Shown here: piece by piece, positions 42,534 through 55,060 of the stretch
Position numbering within the stretch: the stretch's first letter is position 1
Layout of the letters: the number at the start of each line of letters is the position of its first letter
NCBI GenBank assembly: GCA_022496205.1
Contig: WTXD01000073.1
Span: 52,315 to 116,314 of the forward strand
From: Gloeopeniophorella convolvens
Lineage: Eukaryota > Basidiomycota > Agaricomycetes > Russulales
DNA length: 64,000 bases
Direction of reading: 5' to 3'
Notes under the pieces: generated by a model
The model's database searches: none
Told to the model about the DNA's origin: nothing
The model's input: the letters and a program-made list of their open reading frames with translations, nothing else
Made by a program: the position numbers and the translations under genes

Positions 42534-45500
42534 ATTTTTGCGCACTTATTCTAATCAAGATACACATAATCAATCACTTTTTTCATGGCGAAGGGTAATT
42601 AGAACTAGTGTCGACACATCCCGGCCGCGAATAGTTGTTACATTGTGAACTTCGTATAATCGCAGCTGAATTGTGAATGTCGCCGCTCAAAACTTCGCTA
42701 GATACGAAAACGCACCCGAGAATGAAATGGTAATAAATACGCGATTAATCCTTTAGCAGGGAAAGAAAATGGTTGATGATTCGTGTAATAATAACCTTTT
42801 CCTGCGAGTCACGCATACGTTACACGGGAAATAGATTGTTGTGATGCGTACCAGTAGTGCCAGGTGAACACACCCAGGGGCCACGCACCTTTCCGTATCG
42901 TATCGGAAAGGAATTGAGTTGAATTACGTTGGGATGGCGTGGCCACCAATAGCCGGAGGGTAGGGATAGCGGTACGTCGTGGCGCAACAACATTGACCTC
43001 CAACATCAAAGTCGTAGGATGCTGGGGTACCGCAACATTGCCGGAGTCCTTGCGTAATCGACCGCCGTATTCTGGAAAAGGTAGGCGCGGCCCATGTCGC
43101 AAATCATGCAGCGAAAGATCGAGATGCTGATCGTGGGACAGGTGTTCAAGTGATACAGCAGAAAAATTGCAATGTGTGCGGGTACGCCTTCACTCAACCA
43201 GCAGGGGGGAGCACTCTGACACAGGTACACGTTGAAAGGCGGGAGACGACGCCTAACCCAGGTGACTCCGCAATTCGCGCATTAGTCGAGTGTTTGCCTC
43301 AACGCGACCGTTGGGGATCTAGTGGTCGAATGATCAGGATCAGAGGGAATAAACTCATGTGTGGCACCAACAATGGTAGTCGCATTCTTATACAGAGGAG
43401 TCACGGGCTGCGCTCGCAACCAGAGATGTGGAGAGATCGGTTCGGAGGCGCGAGAGATGGACTCGACTCACTACCGTATCCCTGAAGGCTGGCACGGGGC
43501 ATCGAACGTGAGACCGGAAGGCGGCAAGGAGCGATGGGAGGTCTCCTAGATGCAGAGAGTCGAGAGCAAGATATGTAGAGTACCATGGCATTTGCGATTG
43601 AAAAAAAGTGGTCTGAGTCGAGCCGGACTCCTCGCTGCACCGGGAACAAGGCTGAGCCGTGCCAAGCTCTGCCAAACTTTGTATGTATATTAGACATGTC
43701 ACATGTTGCGCGTCACGACGCATCGTGCGTCACGTATCATGTATCACATGTCACACATTACGCATTAGCCTCCTACGCACGGGCCCAGTGCCAGTGCAAG
43801 CTGCAACTTAATATAACCGCTACGGATACTTACATTGAAGTTGACGTTGAGCCTTGGAAAGCTACATTCACAACGGTGGCCAAGTACCGTGACGGTGCGT
43901 CGAATGTCTTACGTCCAGAACGAAACGATCAAGTTTGTCAATACCCCGGAGCGCAGGCCGGAGCTTCAAGCTTCAGAGTCGAGCTTCAGCGGCGTCCGAG
44001 TCAAGGCCGCGGCCTGGAGGTTAGTACCGCCTATACTACCATGGTTCATCCTTCCTGGGGATCACTCACATCGTACACTCACCTGCAGCGCTTCTGCGCA
44101 GCGGTGCATCCGTCTCAGGTATTCTCGATCGCCCAGTTACGGATGGCGCCATATTCAACTAGGATCCGAGGCAACTTGCTCTCGAATTGCATTGGTAAGT
44201 AGTAACTGGCCCTTTTCTTCTCCTTGCTCCATTGAGGCAGCAGGGTTGACGGCTAGGCTCCCTTCGTGTCGTGGGGGGCCATCATACTCCCTTGTTCCGA
44301 GCCCACACGATCATATCAGATCGGAAAAGCAAACCTTTTCATTCTCACGATCAATAGAGTCAACCTTTATCATACGCTATACACTGGCCCGATTCAGGCT
44401 CGTGAAGGCATTGTATTGCAGGTCAAGCCGCGGTCCTTGCTGAGGGACGCGCACAGGAGGTGAAATCGGAGGTATCACTCTAAGACTAGTCTCAAGCTTG
44501 TTGTGTTTTAACACAGGACCCACGCGCGTGCTCTTATCTGTTGGAGAGGTGCATCCATGCCGCGGATCGTGGATGCTTGTCGTCCACTCGTTCCGCGAGA
44601 AGAAAGCTGAGGCTAGGGTGAGTCTAGATTGCGCCCCTAGATCGGCAGTTAGTCACCTCGAGCCGCCACATCTCCGATTCCCGCGTTGTTCAAGGCACTA
44701 CTACGAAGAGCTCCAGGCAGATTTAGACCAAATGACCCGTCTTGGTCGTTCAAGCCCTTGTCGCGTGGCAGCCCCGCACCTAAGACCGGTGATTGTATCC
44801 TCTCCTTAAGTTGGACTTATCCAGTGCTCTATGACCTAATTACGACTGCAATGTGCGCGGGAAGGTCAATTGCGTTCTGTGACATAATTCTATAGGCTTC
44901 CACATGTTCGTCCCGGGATGCGAGCCTTGACGGCACGGCAGCGCTTTGTCTAGGGAGTATATAAGTAAGCTTACACAGACCATGTGCTCGACATAATGGC
45001 AGACTTATTTCCGGTAACTTCAGGGGCACTTCGAAAATGCCATGGATACTCGGGGCGCGGTCTGTAGTGAATACAGGGCTTGGTCCCTTCCATTGCACCC
45101 GTTGAAGCACGGGGAGTCGGCCCCTTCAATACAGCTTCCCCGTATATATTGCGGACATCACGCGGGCTTCGCTCTCTAAAAAAGGCGCTTCCGAACGTTT
45201 CTGGACGGCCCAGCGTCTTGCAACTACGCCGGATCGCATCTGATAGATCAATGACTCCACACCGGACCCAGGTGTACTTACCCACACCGTCCCTTGGCAA
45301 GCTTAATTCAAGTGATCTCCAACGCGTCATCCTTCTTTTGATCGCATCATATCTTCCGCGCTCTTCGCCAGTCTCCGCGGAAGGCGATAGCGCGTGCCAC
45401 TGGCCAGTGAATGTGAGATCACGGCAACTACAACGGGGAAGTGCTTCGACATCCCACGGTCTGATGTATTCGGTTTCTGATCCTATCGTCCAACACCAGA

Positions 45501-45785
45501 ACCTGACAGTAGTATGAGATGCCGAACTCGGCCTCATAGAATCCAGATGCACCATTTTCAGAGAGCCGAGGCACGCGCGAAAGCACCGCCCGGCGAAGGC
45601 TGTTACAAGAACTTTCTAATTACACAGTGAGGGCATCCTTGGTGTCCGTCTAGTCTGGTGAGGGAAAACGGTGGCGATGCCCACGTCCCTGTTCAGTTCC
45701 TGTGAATGATGGCGAAAGCCTAAATGGCAGGACGACTCCCCTGCATGCTAACACTGGCTACCAAAATTGACGTTCCGCCACTATG
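42534..45785. other. Long intergenic region with E-box-like cluster
   Basis: No gene is supported. A 194-residue minus-strand frame (44971-45555) has a vaguely F-box-like stretch but no chain of exons. A dyad-rich tract at about 43690-43765 repeats CACATGT and GCGTCACG. A CTTTCCGTATCGTATCGGAAAG palindrome lies near 42890-42911. Confidence 0.45.
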
Positions 45786-46335
45786 TTACAGCATCGCTCT
45801 GACCGTATCAGCGGAACAAGAGGCACGCCACTTTATACGGGAGAAAGGCTGTTGGAAGCTGGGGCGTTGTCTTTTTCCTAATGTCACCCGTGCTACATCT
45901 CGGGCGGGACGCCGAATGCTTCTCTTCCCACTGTCTGCCACCACAGGCTGCGGGTCCTCCATCAACGCTTCGGGGTTTTCGAGGCGGATCAAGGCCCCGG
46001 AACACACGCGCACGAAGTCGCTTCTCTTCATTAATACAAACTGGTCTCTCTGTGAGAAAGCCGCGGTGAACACAGTTATGAGTGACTCAGTGTTCTGGTG
46101 TTCTGGTGCGCTGAAACACCGCGCTGTCGTGGCCGTTCGAGTTTCTGCCATCTCCACCGCGGCAGCTACCAAGTAGTCGTATGCTACATCCTTCTGACCA
46201 GGGGCCCCTCTCGGAGGATACTTTGATGCGTGACGCGTGATAGAGCTTGCGCCACGCAGCCCCAGAAGGCGAGATCACATCGCCGGACCGCGCTGTCAAT
46301 TCAGTCAATATCTCGATGGCCGCCACACCCATCAT
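45786..46335 (-). CDS. Hypothetical protein or gene remnant (weak call)
   Basis: Two frames can be joined by a 46-nt GTAGCT...CGACAG intron: 46335-46170 and 46123-45786 (167 aa). Regions such as GVAAIEILTELTARSGDVI and LITVFTAAFSQRDQFVLMK look helical and protein-like, but the C-terminal half is basic and irregular. No family is recognised. It may be a fragment of a decayed gene. Confidence 0.25.
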
Positions 46336-46852
46336 CTCTGAGAGGTCGCTCCCAAATTAGCGAAATCGTGGGGAAACATCCAGGCGGCGTTGAAGCGGGT
46401 CCGAACGGTTCTGTCCCCAGGGGAGCGAGAAAGCACCGAACAATCGTGACCTGTGACGTCAGCATTCGTTGCCGACACGCACTGCCAGCTGCTGGTGGCA
46501 GCACTTGTGACGGAACATATACTATAGTCATTACATCAAGACGGTGTGCATAAATACCAACGATACAGCAATTCGAGAGGAGAACAAGCAGAGTGTATAT
46601 CACAGGTTCGGCGCAGGCTGCGCCATTGCGAGAAAAAAAAAACGGATGACACCCAAAGCGATGTCGATACGATCTATGAGGGAGCGGGAGAGGAGACTGA
46701 GGCGGGAGAGTGCGGCCTCGAGAGTCAGCAAGCCATGTCAGTCCAGGGTTCGATCATATAGGACAGGGAGACGGGAAGAGGTTGATGGCTACGAAGGCCG
46801 ATGAACATATATCCCAAGAAGTAAGCCGGTTGGCGTAACGATGTCGTTACTT
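46336..46852. other. Intergenic spacer, nothing recognised
   Basis: Contains a poly-A tract (46629-46638) and a GA-rich run. No coding support. Confidence 0.5.
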
Positions 46853-48334
46853 TTATGGGCTACGAGAGCGGTAGGAGATAGCAGCTACGGGTGATGAGTG
46901 GTTCGGACAGGCCACATATGCTCCGTCGACACTAACCTGCTGGGGCAGATGTGGACGGAGGAAGCCAAGACTGTATCTGGGGTAGTGTCTCCCCACGGGA
47001 GGCCGAATGAGCGCCTTCCGTTCGCGAGAGGAGGGGCGCGATGGATGGATGATTGTATTGGTGTGGAGGTAACGCGCTTGCTGGTGGGACAGCAGCATGT
47101 TGCGGCGGTGAAGTGCGCACTTTGAGAGACGAAGCCGCGAGTGGTCCTCGCTTGTGAGGGAACTGTTCGGGCCTCGCTCGGTTGTGTGTGCGCTCGAACA
47201 GTCCACACTTATTGCAGAGCTAAGTCACAATTTCGGTCAGATAACGACAAAGGCTTCTCAACCTAGATACTGACCACCTTCCCCGGATTCAGACTCGATC
47301 TGCGCCAGGTTGAAGTATCCGTCGTGCAGCAGTTGAAACACCGCCTGCGGACTCGATCGTTCAGTTTTGTCGTCGCGTCGTCCGTGTATACTGCATTGAA
47401 CTGTTGTTGACCAGTATAGTGATACGTGACTTCATGAACCCCGCCTGAGATTTGAGACGGCACAACATGTGCGGCAGGGGAGTAACCTGCTGCGCGAGCA
47501 GACCCGTCATGAGCAAGAGGGTAGCGTGCTTCGCTCCTGGGAGAGCGATACGTTGAACCCGTAAGATGGGTCGTCTGCTGGTAGTACCGAGGGCGATCAG
47601 AGTCCCCACCCGCATAGCGAACATCCCCGTTGTAAGGAGCCGCGGTCTGCATACTGAGCGTAGAGCCTCGTCCCGTTGGCGCGGGAGATGACACAGACGA
47701 CCGATCCAGCGATGAAGAAGACAAAGAGGGAGACTGGGGAAGGGTGGCAATTGGTGGGGGTGGGGATGGCTGAGCAGGCGTAGCGCCAGGGAGACGAGAG
47801 TCACTATTGGGGTTTCGAGGGGTTTCGACAGGATCAATGGGCGACAACGCATAGTAGATGATAGTACCTACCTAGATGCGTAAGGTGACTCGATACGGTG
47901 AGACATTTCTTCAGACTGAGATGATATCTCGTGTGGCTCGGGTGGGTTGGGAGATCTGGTCTCAATCTTGGATGCGGTGGCTAATACAGGTGGCTGTGCT
48001 CGGAGCGATCGTGAATGATTAGGTTGAAAAAAAAAAAGCCGAGTTGGTGCCTTACGTTCGGGCTCGTTGGAGAGGCCTTCCTGTATGTGCTCCCTCGCTG
48101 AGTATCGTAATGGAGTGACCGGGATGCTGTACGTTGAAGATCGCTAGACTTCAGGTCCTCTGATCCAGGCGGAGAGGGAAGGAGAGGGCGGCGGGCGCTC
48201 AGTCGTCGACGAGCTGATAAGGCCGGTGACGCGTTGGATGACGAACTGTGACAGAAAGGGAGGCGGAATGGGCGTGAGGACAAGTTGGAAAGGTGATCGA
48301 AACAAGACCTGGTTGTTATAAAGACTTACTGCAT
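46853..48334 (-). CDS. GATA-type zinc-finger transcription factor
   Basis: Six exons on the minus strand: 48334-48330, 48245-48056, 47993-47872, 47803-47275, 47219-46937 and 46884-46853 (386 aa, phases agree). Exon 1 is only 5 nt (ATG plus CA). A disordered Ser/Pro-rich N-terminal 290 residues leads into one GATA finger: RRRCFNCCTTDTSTWRRS, SLNPGKVLCNKCGLFERTH, then the basic tail NRARPEQFPHKRG. An intron with a GTCAGT donor divides the finger between GKV and LCNKC, giving C-x2-C-x18-C-x2-C. In fungi such factors control nitrogen use, light response or development. The exact branch cannot be told from one finger. Confidence 0.92.
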
Positions 48335-49642
48335 CGTTTATGGCTGTTCGTCCGAGTGGAGGGCGGCTTTGATGGTGATGGAGGGAAGCCAACAAAGCAA
48401 GAAAGGGCGCCCGCAGAAACCGTGGAAGTATCAGAAAGAATCCCGAACGCGTACCGCTTTGAACATTGGGTGACTTAGGGTTCCCCCTGCAATTGCAGTC
48501 CGGCAGGTTCTCTCCGGGTGCATTGAAGCCCTTCAGGCGGCGCACCTTACGACAGCGTCAGAAAAAACCCCGCGGCCATGCACCGGATCACTCCAGTTCA
48601 GATTCCGTCCCAGACCCAGCGTAATTGCTTCTTGGGAAACATTCTTGTATACAACTGTGCGGCACCCACCGGGGTGATCCACATGAGATCCAGATAGAAG
48701 TCCACTCGCTGTCAACAAGAACGTGACTGTTTGATCCAAGTAAGATCCAAGTTTGATAGTCCAGGGCCACCAGGGGCCGCCCCTCCGGCCGCACTGGCTA
48801 CCGTGTCGGCCCGGTCCCTCAGTGACACGTTCGCACTGTGCGACTCCTTCAACCCTAGGGTGTCTTCCACGCCCTCGATCCGATACATTCACTTGGGAAT
48901 ACCGGCCACCTCGACTGAATATACGCCCAAACGATCCGCCACTCATCAGCTCAATGACATCACGAGTCGACGGCAACTCGGATCATCTGGAAACTGAGTG
49001 GGCTGGGGATACAGCTGTGCAGCGTCACGTCGACTGTAGTACTACTGGGGGATCAAGCTTCCTGCGATCGTATCGTTCTGATGTTGTTGTGGTACGTCGA
49101 TAACGTTGTCATCTGCGACCACGAAACCGCGCTGAAGCTCAACTCGTGCTCAGCACAGCTGGGAACTGTTTCTACCTCGTTCAACCTTCTAGCGGCCGTC
49201 ACCCCACCTCCTCGCGTCGTGTTCAACCCGTGCCCGCACGATATCCGTTCCTTCTTCGTGAGTGGTGGTTGTCCATTTTATACCTCAGTGGCGATCATGC
49301 GCTTCAAGTCGAGCAGAAGGCGTGATGTCGGGATCATGGGATCCCGTCAGATGCGGCGTCAACATATCACACCTGAGGCCTTTTCACCCCCTCCGTTTCG
49401 GGCCACAAAACTAGGTGTCATGTCTGTAGGCTCGGATCGCGTGTCGGCATCTCTACAGAGATTACAGGAAAGCAGGACGTACCCTTTTACGTGCAATCGC
49501 GCGTACGGTATCTTTTGTCGATTCGATGTCGGTACGGGCCCTTCCTGTCTATTTTGTCAACGATCAGTGCCCTGAATCCACCTACTTCGTAGTCGTGGGA
49601 CAACTTCTGTCAATCATGATGGAACTACATGATGCATCAGTA
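48335..49642. other. Intergenic, upstream of GATA factor and left flank of transposon cluster
   Basis: No coding support. Overlapping frames on both strands (48533-48997) and one plus-strand frame (49081-49575) lack motifs. Confidence 0.5.
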
Positions 49643-50160
49643 CAGTCGAACCTGTCTTAAGCCATACCCGTGATAAGCCATAACCTGTGATAAGCCATAG
49701 GTTTGGGCCTTCCACGGAGTTGGTTTGCGGGGAATTCCATAAAACCTGCCATACACCATAACCCATACCCCATATGGCCTAGCATAACCCATACTTGGTT
49801 TATATCTTGGTCCGATCTGGTCCTTTTACCACCAAATATGGCTTTTATCCATCCTAAAAGGGTATATATTATACATAATTGAACAGGACCTTGTTGAGAG
49901 TTCCCTGTTGTTACCGGAAAATCCCGGTACAGCTCACTCAATGCAGAACAAGAAGCACCTCGATGTGCTGAAAGCAGGCCACGCACGGCTCAAGAAGCAA
50001 TGTGAGGCACGTAGAAGCAGCATCCTTGCTCGCCTGCAAAGGCAGGAATCAGTTCCAGACCAGGATGTGCAATGGTTGGACAATGATGCCAACCTGGTTG
50101 AAGAGAATGCCCTTATCGACATGTTGGAGACAGCCTCCGACTATGAGTACAAGGTTCAAC
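49643..50160 (+). mobile_element. 5' end of a pogo/Fot1-like DNA transposon, truncated by Copia LTR
   Basis: It starts with CAGTCGAACCTGTCTTAAGC after a TA (49641-49642), the form of Tc1/mariner-pogo termini with TA target sites. Subterminal tandem copies of a 16-17 bp AAGCCATAacC-TGTGAT unit follow (49659-49700), with further related CCATAACCCATA motifs to about 49800. A coding fragment begins at 49941. The element stops abruptly where the Copia LTR starts at 50161, and the other half is not in the window. The superfamily call is moderate. Confidence 0.55.
49941..50160 (+). pseudogene. N-terminal fragment of a transposon protein
   Basis: An open frame from ATG 49941 with charged helical sequence (KHLDVLKAGHARLKKQCEAR, ENALIDMLETASDYEYK). 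It is cut at 50160 by LTR sequence and reads on into the LTR to a stop at 50222. It lies just inside the pogo-like terminus, so it is probably the start of that element's transposase or accessory protein. Confidence 0.5.
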
Positions 50161-50686
50161 TGTTGAAGCGCAGCAGAAACAGGGTGCCAACTAGGCAAGC
50201 AAGAGCAAAGCTCAGTCAGTGAAGTCAACAGACTGAATGTCATTGGCGCAATACCTAGGCAAGCAAGAGCAAAGCTAAAGTAACTAGGTAAGCGCAAGTC
50301 CGGAAGTTCTGGAAGTAAAGTACTTGCCTCACTCAGTGAAGTCAACAGACTGAGGCTACAAGGGCGAAAACAGCGTCCTTTATATACACAAAAGGAGTGT
50401 GGTTTGCATGTGATAAACAACAGCAACATGTGATAACCAGAGACCCATGTGAAAGCGGAACTAAAGTGGGTCGACCGGAACTGCAGGTGGGTCAACCCGG
50501 AACTGCATGTGGGTCATGGAAGGGCCTGGAAGAATCTAGAACAGGAACGAAAGTAGGTACAGCCTTAGGGGCTAGAACATAATGATGTCATATACATTGT
50601 AGATCAGATAGCTCGCAGATCACCGAGTCCCTTATCTAATCTAATCAGAGACGTCCTTCCTGTCCTGAGTCCTGTCCGTCTCAACA
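50161..50686 (-). repeat. Copia LTR (left; 3' LTR of the minus-strand element)
   Basis: 526 bp bounded by TGTTGA...TCAACA. Compared with the right LTR, mismatches are seen at 50310 (T/C), 50332 (C/G) and 50527 (T/C) only. The pol frame ends inside this LTR, so its last residues are LTR-encoded. Confidence 0.95.
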
Positions 50687-52205
50687 TCCCCCTGTGATCC
50701 AGACTGTCTCACTACAATGCCCATGCGCTCATTGAGCAGCCGCAGGTTATCCTTTAGCAGGGATTTTGTGAAGCCGTCGGCGACCATGTCCTCAGTGCGA
50801 GTGCGCACCAATTCAATGACACCTTGTTCAACATATTCCCGTATAACATGATGCTTGATAGCAATATGTTTGGATCGCTTCCCAGTGACAGGATTTAACG
50901 CCAAATCAATGGCACCTTTGTTATCACCGTGAAGTGGGATCGCAGGATCCTCAACGTCGTACTCAAGCTCCATGAAGAAGCTCCGATACCACTGAGCCTG
51001 GTTAGAGGCATCAGTCATGGCCATGTACTCTGCATGTGTAGTACTCTGGGCAATAGTCTTTTGCTTGCGCGAAGACCAAGAGATTGCACCATTGCATAGC
51101 AAGAATACGTAACTGGACGTAGAGTGGTAATCGTCTGGCTGGTCTGCCAGAGAGGAATCAGAGTAGCCGCTAAGCCAACTCTTCGACGTGCCATTATAGC
51201 ATAGCGCATAGTCTGCAGTACCATTAAGATACGCCATAACATATTTTGCTAGCCTTATATGGTCTTTAGAGGGATTTGCGGCGTATTGTGCCAGTCTCCC
51301 CACCGCAAAAGAGACATCCGGACGAGTTCCGAGTTGTGCGTACAGCAAACTGCCAATCAAGGACTGGAAGTATCCTCGTTCCGCAATAGTTGCTTCACCT
51401 GTGTATTTTACAAGGTGCACGTCGGCGCCGGCTGGCAAGGGAGTTGCGGGCATTTTTGCGCTCCGCAAGTCAAACTGAGCAACTTTACTCAAGATATAAC
51501 CGGTTTGGTCAATCTCAATGCGCCTTCTGGAACGATCGCGAGTGATGCGAATGCCCAGGTATGACTGGATTTCTCCCAAATCCGTCATTTCATAGCGCTT
51601 GCTTAACAGGGTTTTAATCCTGATGACTTCCACAAGGGAATTCCCCATGAGTGTGATATCGTCCACATAGAGTATAATGACAACATATAACTTTGTGCCA
51701 TTCTCTGAACGACAGAGCACATATACTCCTGCATCAGAGTACGTCCGCTTAAAGCCGAGTTCCACCAGAACTCCATGGAACTGCAAGTTCCATGCGCGGG
51801 AGGCTTGTTTGAGACCATAGATGGCCTTTAGCAGGCGACAGACTTTGCCCTCCTGTCCTACGACGACGAAACCATGAGGCTGCTCCATATAGATTTCCTC
51901 ATCCAGTTCCCCATGAAGGAACGCCGACTTGACGTCCATCTGGTGTATTTCCCAATCTTCCTGCGCGGCCAACGCAAGGAGAAGTCTAAGAGACTCAAAC
52001 CGGGCAACTGGAGAAAATGTTTCATCGTAATCGATCCCAGGGACTTGTGTAAATCCCTTTGCGACCAACCGAGCTCTATAGCGACCATCCGCTTTGAGCT
52101 TAAAGACCCATTTTGATTTTACTGTCTTGCGACCGCAGGGAGATCAACTAACTCCCAAGTACCATTCTTAGAGAGCGCATCCATTTCATATTGACACGCC
52201 TCTAG
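50641..52205 (-). pseudogene. Copia reverse transcriptase and RNase H
   Basis: A 475-residue open segment (52068-50641) has RT motifs (VAKGFTQVPGIDYDETFSPV, QMDVKSAFLHGELDEEIYM, the catalytic VVIILYVDDITLMGN) and C-terminal RNase H (HAEYMAMTDASNQAQW, LHGDNKGAIDLALNP). Upstream of it the frame is broken: one base is missing in a G run near 52135, and a TAG at about 52204-52206 stands where the family has Trp before LEACQYEMDALSKNG. The stop at 50641 lies within the LTR. Confidence 0.9.
50687..50696 (-). other. Copia polypurine tract
   Basis: CACAGGGGGA on the minus strand directly precedes the 3' LTR, the expected primer for plus-strand DNA synthesis. Confidence 0.75.
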
Positions 52206-53580
52206 CTACTCTTGCGCATTTGCAGACTGCATTGCTTCCGCAAAAGTTACAGGGTCTGCGCCTATTGCGACCGCAAGTAACTGTAGAGTTCCGAGTCTTC
52301 CGGTTCTCGGATTCCAAGCAGCATTATTAGGGTTGGCATAGTGCGGATTAGGCCTGCTAACTCTAGTGCTGCGCCGAACTCCAGCAATCTCCTGAAGAAT
52401 GTCCTGCCGCGTGGCCATGTCCCCCTCTGGTTCAGGAGTAGGGGAAGGATGTCTAGAAGGAGTGGGAGTTTCGGGAGGGGAAGACTCTTCTTCTGGATTG
52501 GCAAGTTCTCTTCCGACCGGAACTCTTGTAGGGGTAGATGGTGCGCTGCGTGGGCGAGTGGGTGGTGTTACAAATGCTGATGGGTCTTGTTTCTGCTCCT
52601 TCTTTGGCGTAGAAGGTGGAGAGGGAGCAGGTGGTGGTACTAGTGGCATGGGAGGCCTTGCGTTTTGTGCCTCCACTACAGCCGGGACGACGTAGGGAAC
52701 CTCAACATAAAAAGGTTCAAAGGGTGGTGGGACGTCTGTGGCAGGTGCTGGCTCAACAGCCTGCCTGGAAGGGAAGACGGTTTCATCGAATATCACATCG
52801 CGAGATACTACGACTGAGTGGGTACGCCCATTCCAAAGCCGGTATCCTTTACTACCAGGCTCGTACCCGATGAACGTTGCTGGGAATGCCTTAGCATCCA
52901 GCTTCTTCCGTCCATCCTTAGGGACATGTACATATGCCCTGCATCCAAAAATGCGGAAGTATGAGACATCCGGGGGTGACTAAGTCCCCAGAGCTCAACA
53001 GGTGTGCGCCATTGCAGACGTCTGATAGGGGAACGGTTGTAGACATGAACCGCAGTTGCTACTGCATATTCCCAAAAGCCGTTGGAAAGACCACTTGCAT
53101 GAAGCATTGCGAGTGCCTTATCCATGATTGTGCGATTGAATCGCTCGGCTCTACCATTTTGCTGCGATGAGTGAGGCATCGTGGTATAGTGCTCTATCCC
53201 CCTCTGCTTCAGCAAGTCCTCAACGGTACGTTCATGTATTCTCCACCTCGGTCGGAGTGTAGCACCTTGAGTTTACTAGACGTTTGGGTTTCCCCCACGC
53301 TAAGTACTCAGTAAGGGCTTTACTGAATCCGTCCTTGGTTTTAAGGTAGTACACTACAGCGTGACTGCTGTAGTCATCTATGAACGTTGCGATGTACCAG
53401 TGACGTTGGAGAGACTGCGTCTGCATTTTTCCTACAAGGTCTGTATGAACGACCTCAAAGGGACGAGTTGCCCTTTTGTAAGAACTGGGAACTCCTGTCT
53501 GTGTGACTTGCCGAGTGGACAGCCAACGCAGGGAGTTGCGGGGACTTCCGAGGCACTGTCCACAGTAAGCCAGTAACTGC
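52206..53580 (-). pseudogene. Copia integrase and pol linker
   Basis: The integrase core appears in two frames: FIDDYSSHAVVYYLKTKDGF (first catalytic Asp region, 53426-53232) and MPHSSQQNGRAERFNRTIMD (catalytic Glu region, 53215-52985). The C-terminal GKDG-like part and a Pro-rich linker (52796-52206, ending at the TAG) follow after another frame change near 52980. At least two frameshifts and the nonsense codon make it inactive. Confidence 0.82.
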
Positions 53581-54344
53581 AGGCTCTACATAGCGTTCCA
53601 GGTACCATAGGCTAGGTGACCCATCCGCTGATGCCAGACTTCATAGCTTGCGCTATCCTGTACATGCATTAAGGGACCGTACTTGAGAATCCAACCAATA
53701 CAAGTTGTTCTCTAGGTACCCTTTTGCAATGCAACGCTGCTTAACAGCGATTTGAAAGCCACGGTCTCCAAAAGATACAGTTGCGCCGAGTTGCGTGAGT
53801 GCTCTGGTCGACAGGAAGCGACCTGAAACACCCGGAACATGCAGTACATGCGACAACGTGATCTTTTCTTCCGGAGTCCGCAAGACAACGGTGCCATAGC
53901 CAACTTGGTGAACCGACGACTTATCCCCTAGGCTAATGCTGCCTGCTGATAGGGTATAATCTTTGAAGTCAGAACGTGTGGCGTAATATGGTGTGTGGCA
54001 CCAGAGTCCATCATCCAGCGGGAGGAAACCAACGAGTAAAGGGAAACTCCAACTTCTGATTCCACATCTGAGATATGTGCAGAAGTATCTACAGCGGCAA
54101 GTACGTTGGCCGCCTTGTTGGAGTTCCCTCCAGTTCCCCCCGAGTTCCCAGCAGTTCCGGAAGTTCCGGAACTCTGTCCCTTGTCTGCCTCCTTCTTCTC
54201 GCGACGCTTCTTCTTCAGGTCCTCCTTTTTCTTGCGGCAAGTGTCGGCTTTGTGGCCTTTCTTGTGACAGTAGAAGCATTCCCCATCAAAGGGTTCCGCT
54301 TTCTTGCCGGAAGAAAAACTTCCTGGTGGCATTGAGTGCACCAC
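53581..54344 (-). pseudogene. Copia zinc knuckle, protease and GAG-pre-integrase
   Basis: The zinc knuckle CFYCHKKGHKADTC (C-x2-C-x4-H-x4-C) is followed by a Lys-rich run, a Gly/Asn/Ser linker, the aspartic protease motif RWMMDSGATHHIT and a GAG-pre-integrase stretch (VLHVPGVSGRFLSTRALTQL, GYLENNLYWLD). The frame changes once between protease and pre-integrase. Confidence 0.85.
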
Positions 54345-55060
54345 CAGCAGGACCTTCCCTGATCTCTTCAGCGTTTTGGATCAGGGGCTCAATATCTTTG
54401 AGCACGAAAGTCTTGGGGTCATGAGTTGCCAAGAGGACGTCTTGAGTCCCCTGGTACTTGGTACCACCAAGAGCGTCGACAAGGGTGAGGCAAACCTCGA
54501 GTTCCGACTTGCCAAGGCCAACTTCCGCAAGTTGCTTGCGCAACTCCTTCAGATGCCTGATCTGCGGACGAGGGGTTGGGAGTCGTCAATGCGCCACGCA
54601 TTGAACTCGCGCCACAAGTTCCAGCCTCTCATGACTGTGTTGCCGCCATAAAGGACGCGCAACTGGTCATATTTCTCCTTGACCGAGGAAACCGACATCC
54701 GGGACTTGCGAGTACACTTCCGGGGTGATGCACCCCATCATGAAGCAGTAACCCGGCGGGTCATGAGTTCCCAGTCTCGGCATCAGTTCCGGGAGGGGGA
54801 GAGGTGTGAACAAGGAGGATGGCGCAGTCGTTCATGCCAAGGGCAGATAGGAACTTTTGGTTCCATGCCGCCCAGTTTGTCTCTTCCAGCTCTGGAATGC
54901 GCAGGAAAGGAGGGCATGACGAAGGCAAAGTTTGCTGGTGAATGGTGGCGACATTTTGGGAAATGGATGTGGTGCCAGTTGCGCTTGCGCTGGCGAAGAG
55001 GAGTGTTCCCCTGGACTGGGGTGGCCTGGGGGCGACGGGTTGGCAAGTTGCATGGCATGA
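54286..55060 (-). pseudogene. Copia gag fragment
   Basis: Capsid-like segments lie in different frames: ETNWAAWNQKFLSALGMNDC near 54900-54820, interrupted by TGA, and LGKSELEVCLTLVDALGGTK with DPKTFVLKDIEPLIQNAEEI at 54543-54286. The pattern matches Copia gag (UBN2-type). It is broken by a stop and frameshifts. Confidence 0.72.

Noticed and set aside
44971..45555. 194-residue minus-strand frame with a loosely F-box-like WRSLELSLPRDG stretch
   Set aside because: No clear F-box, no exon chain, no start context; left unannotated.
46540..46804. Plus-strand frame with basic/Arg-rich sequence
   Set aside because: GA-rich simple sequence; no homology or splice context.
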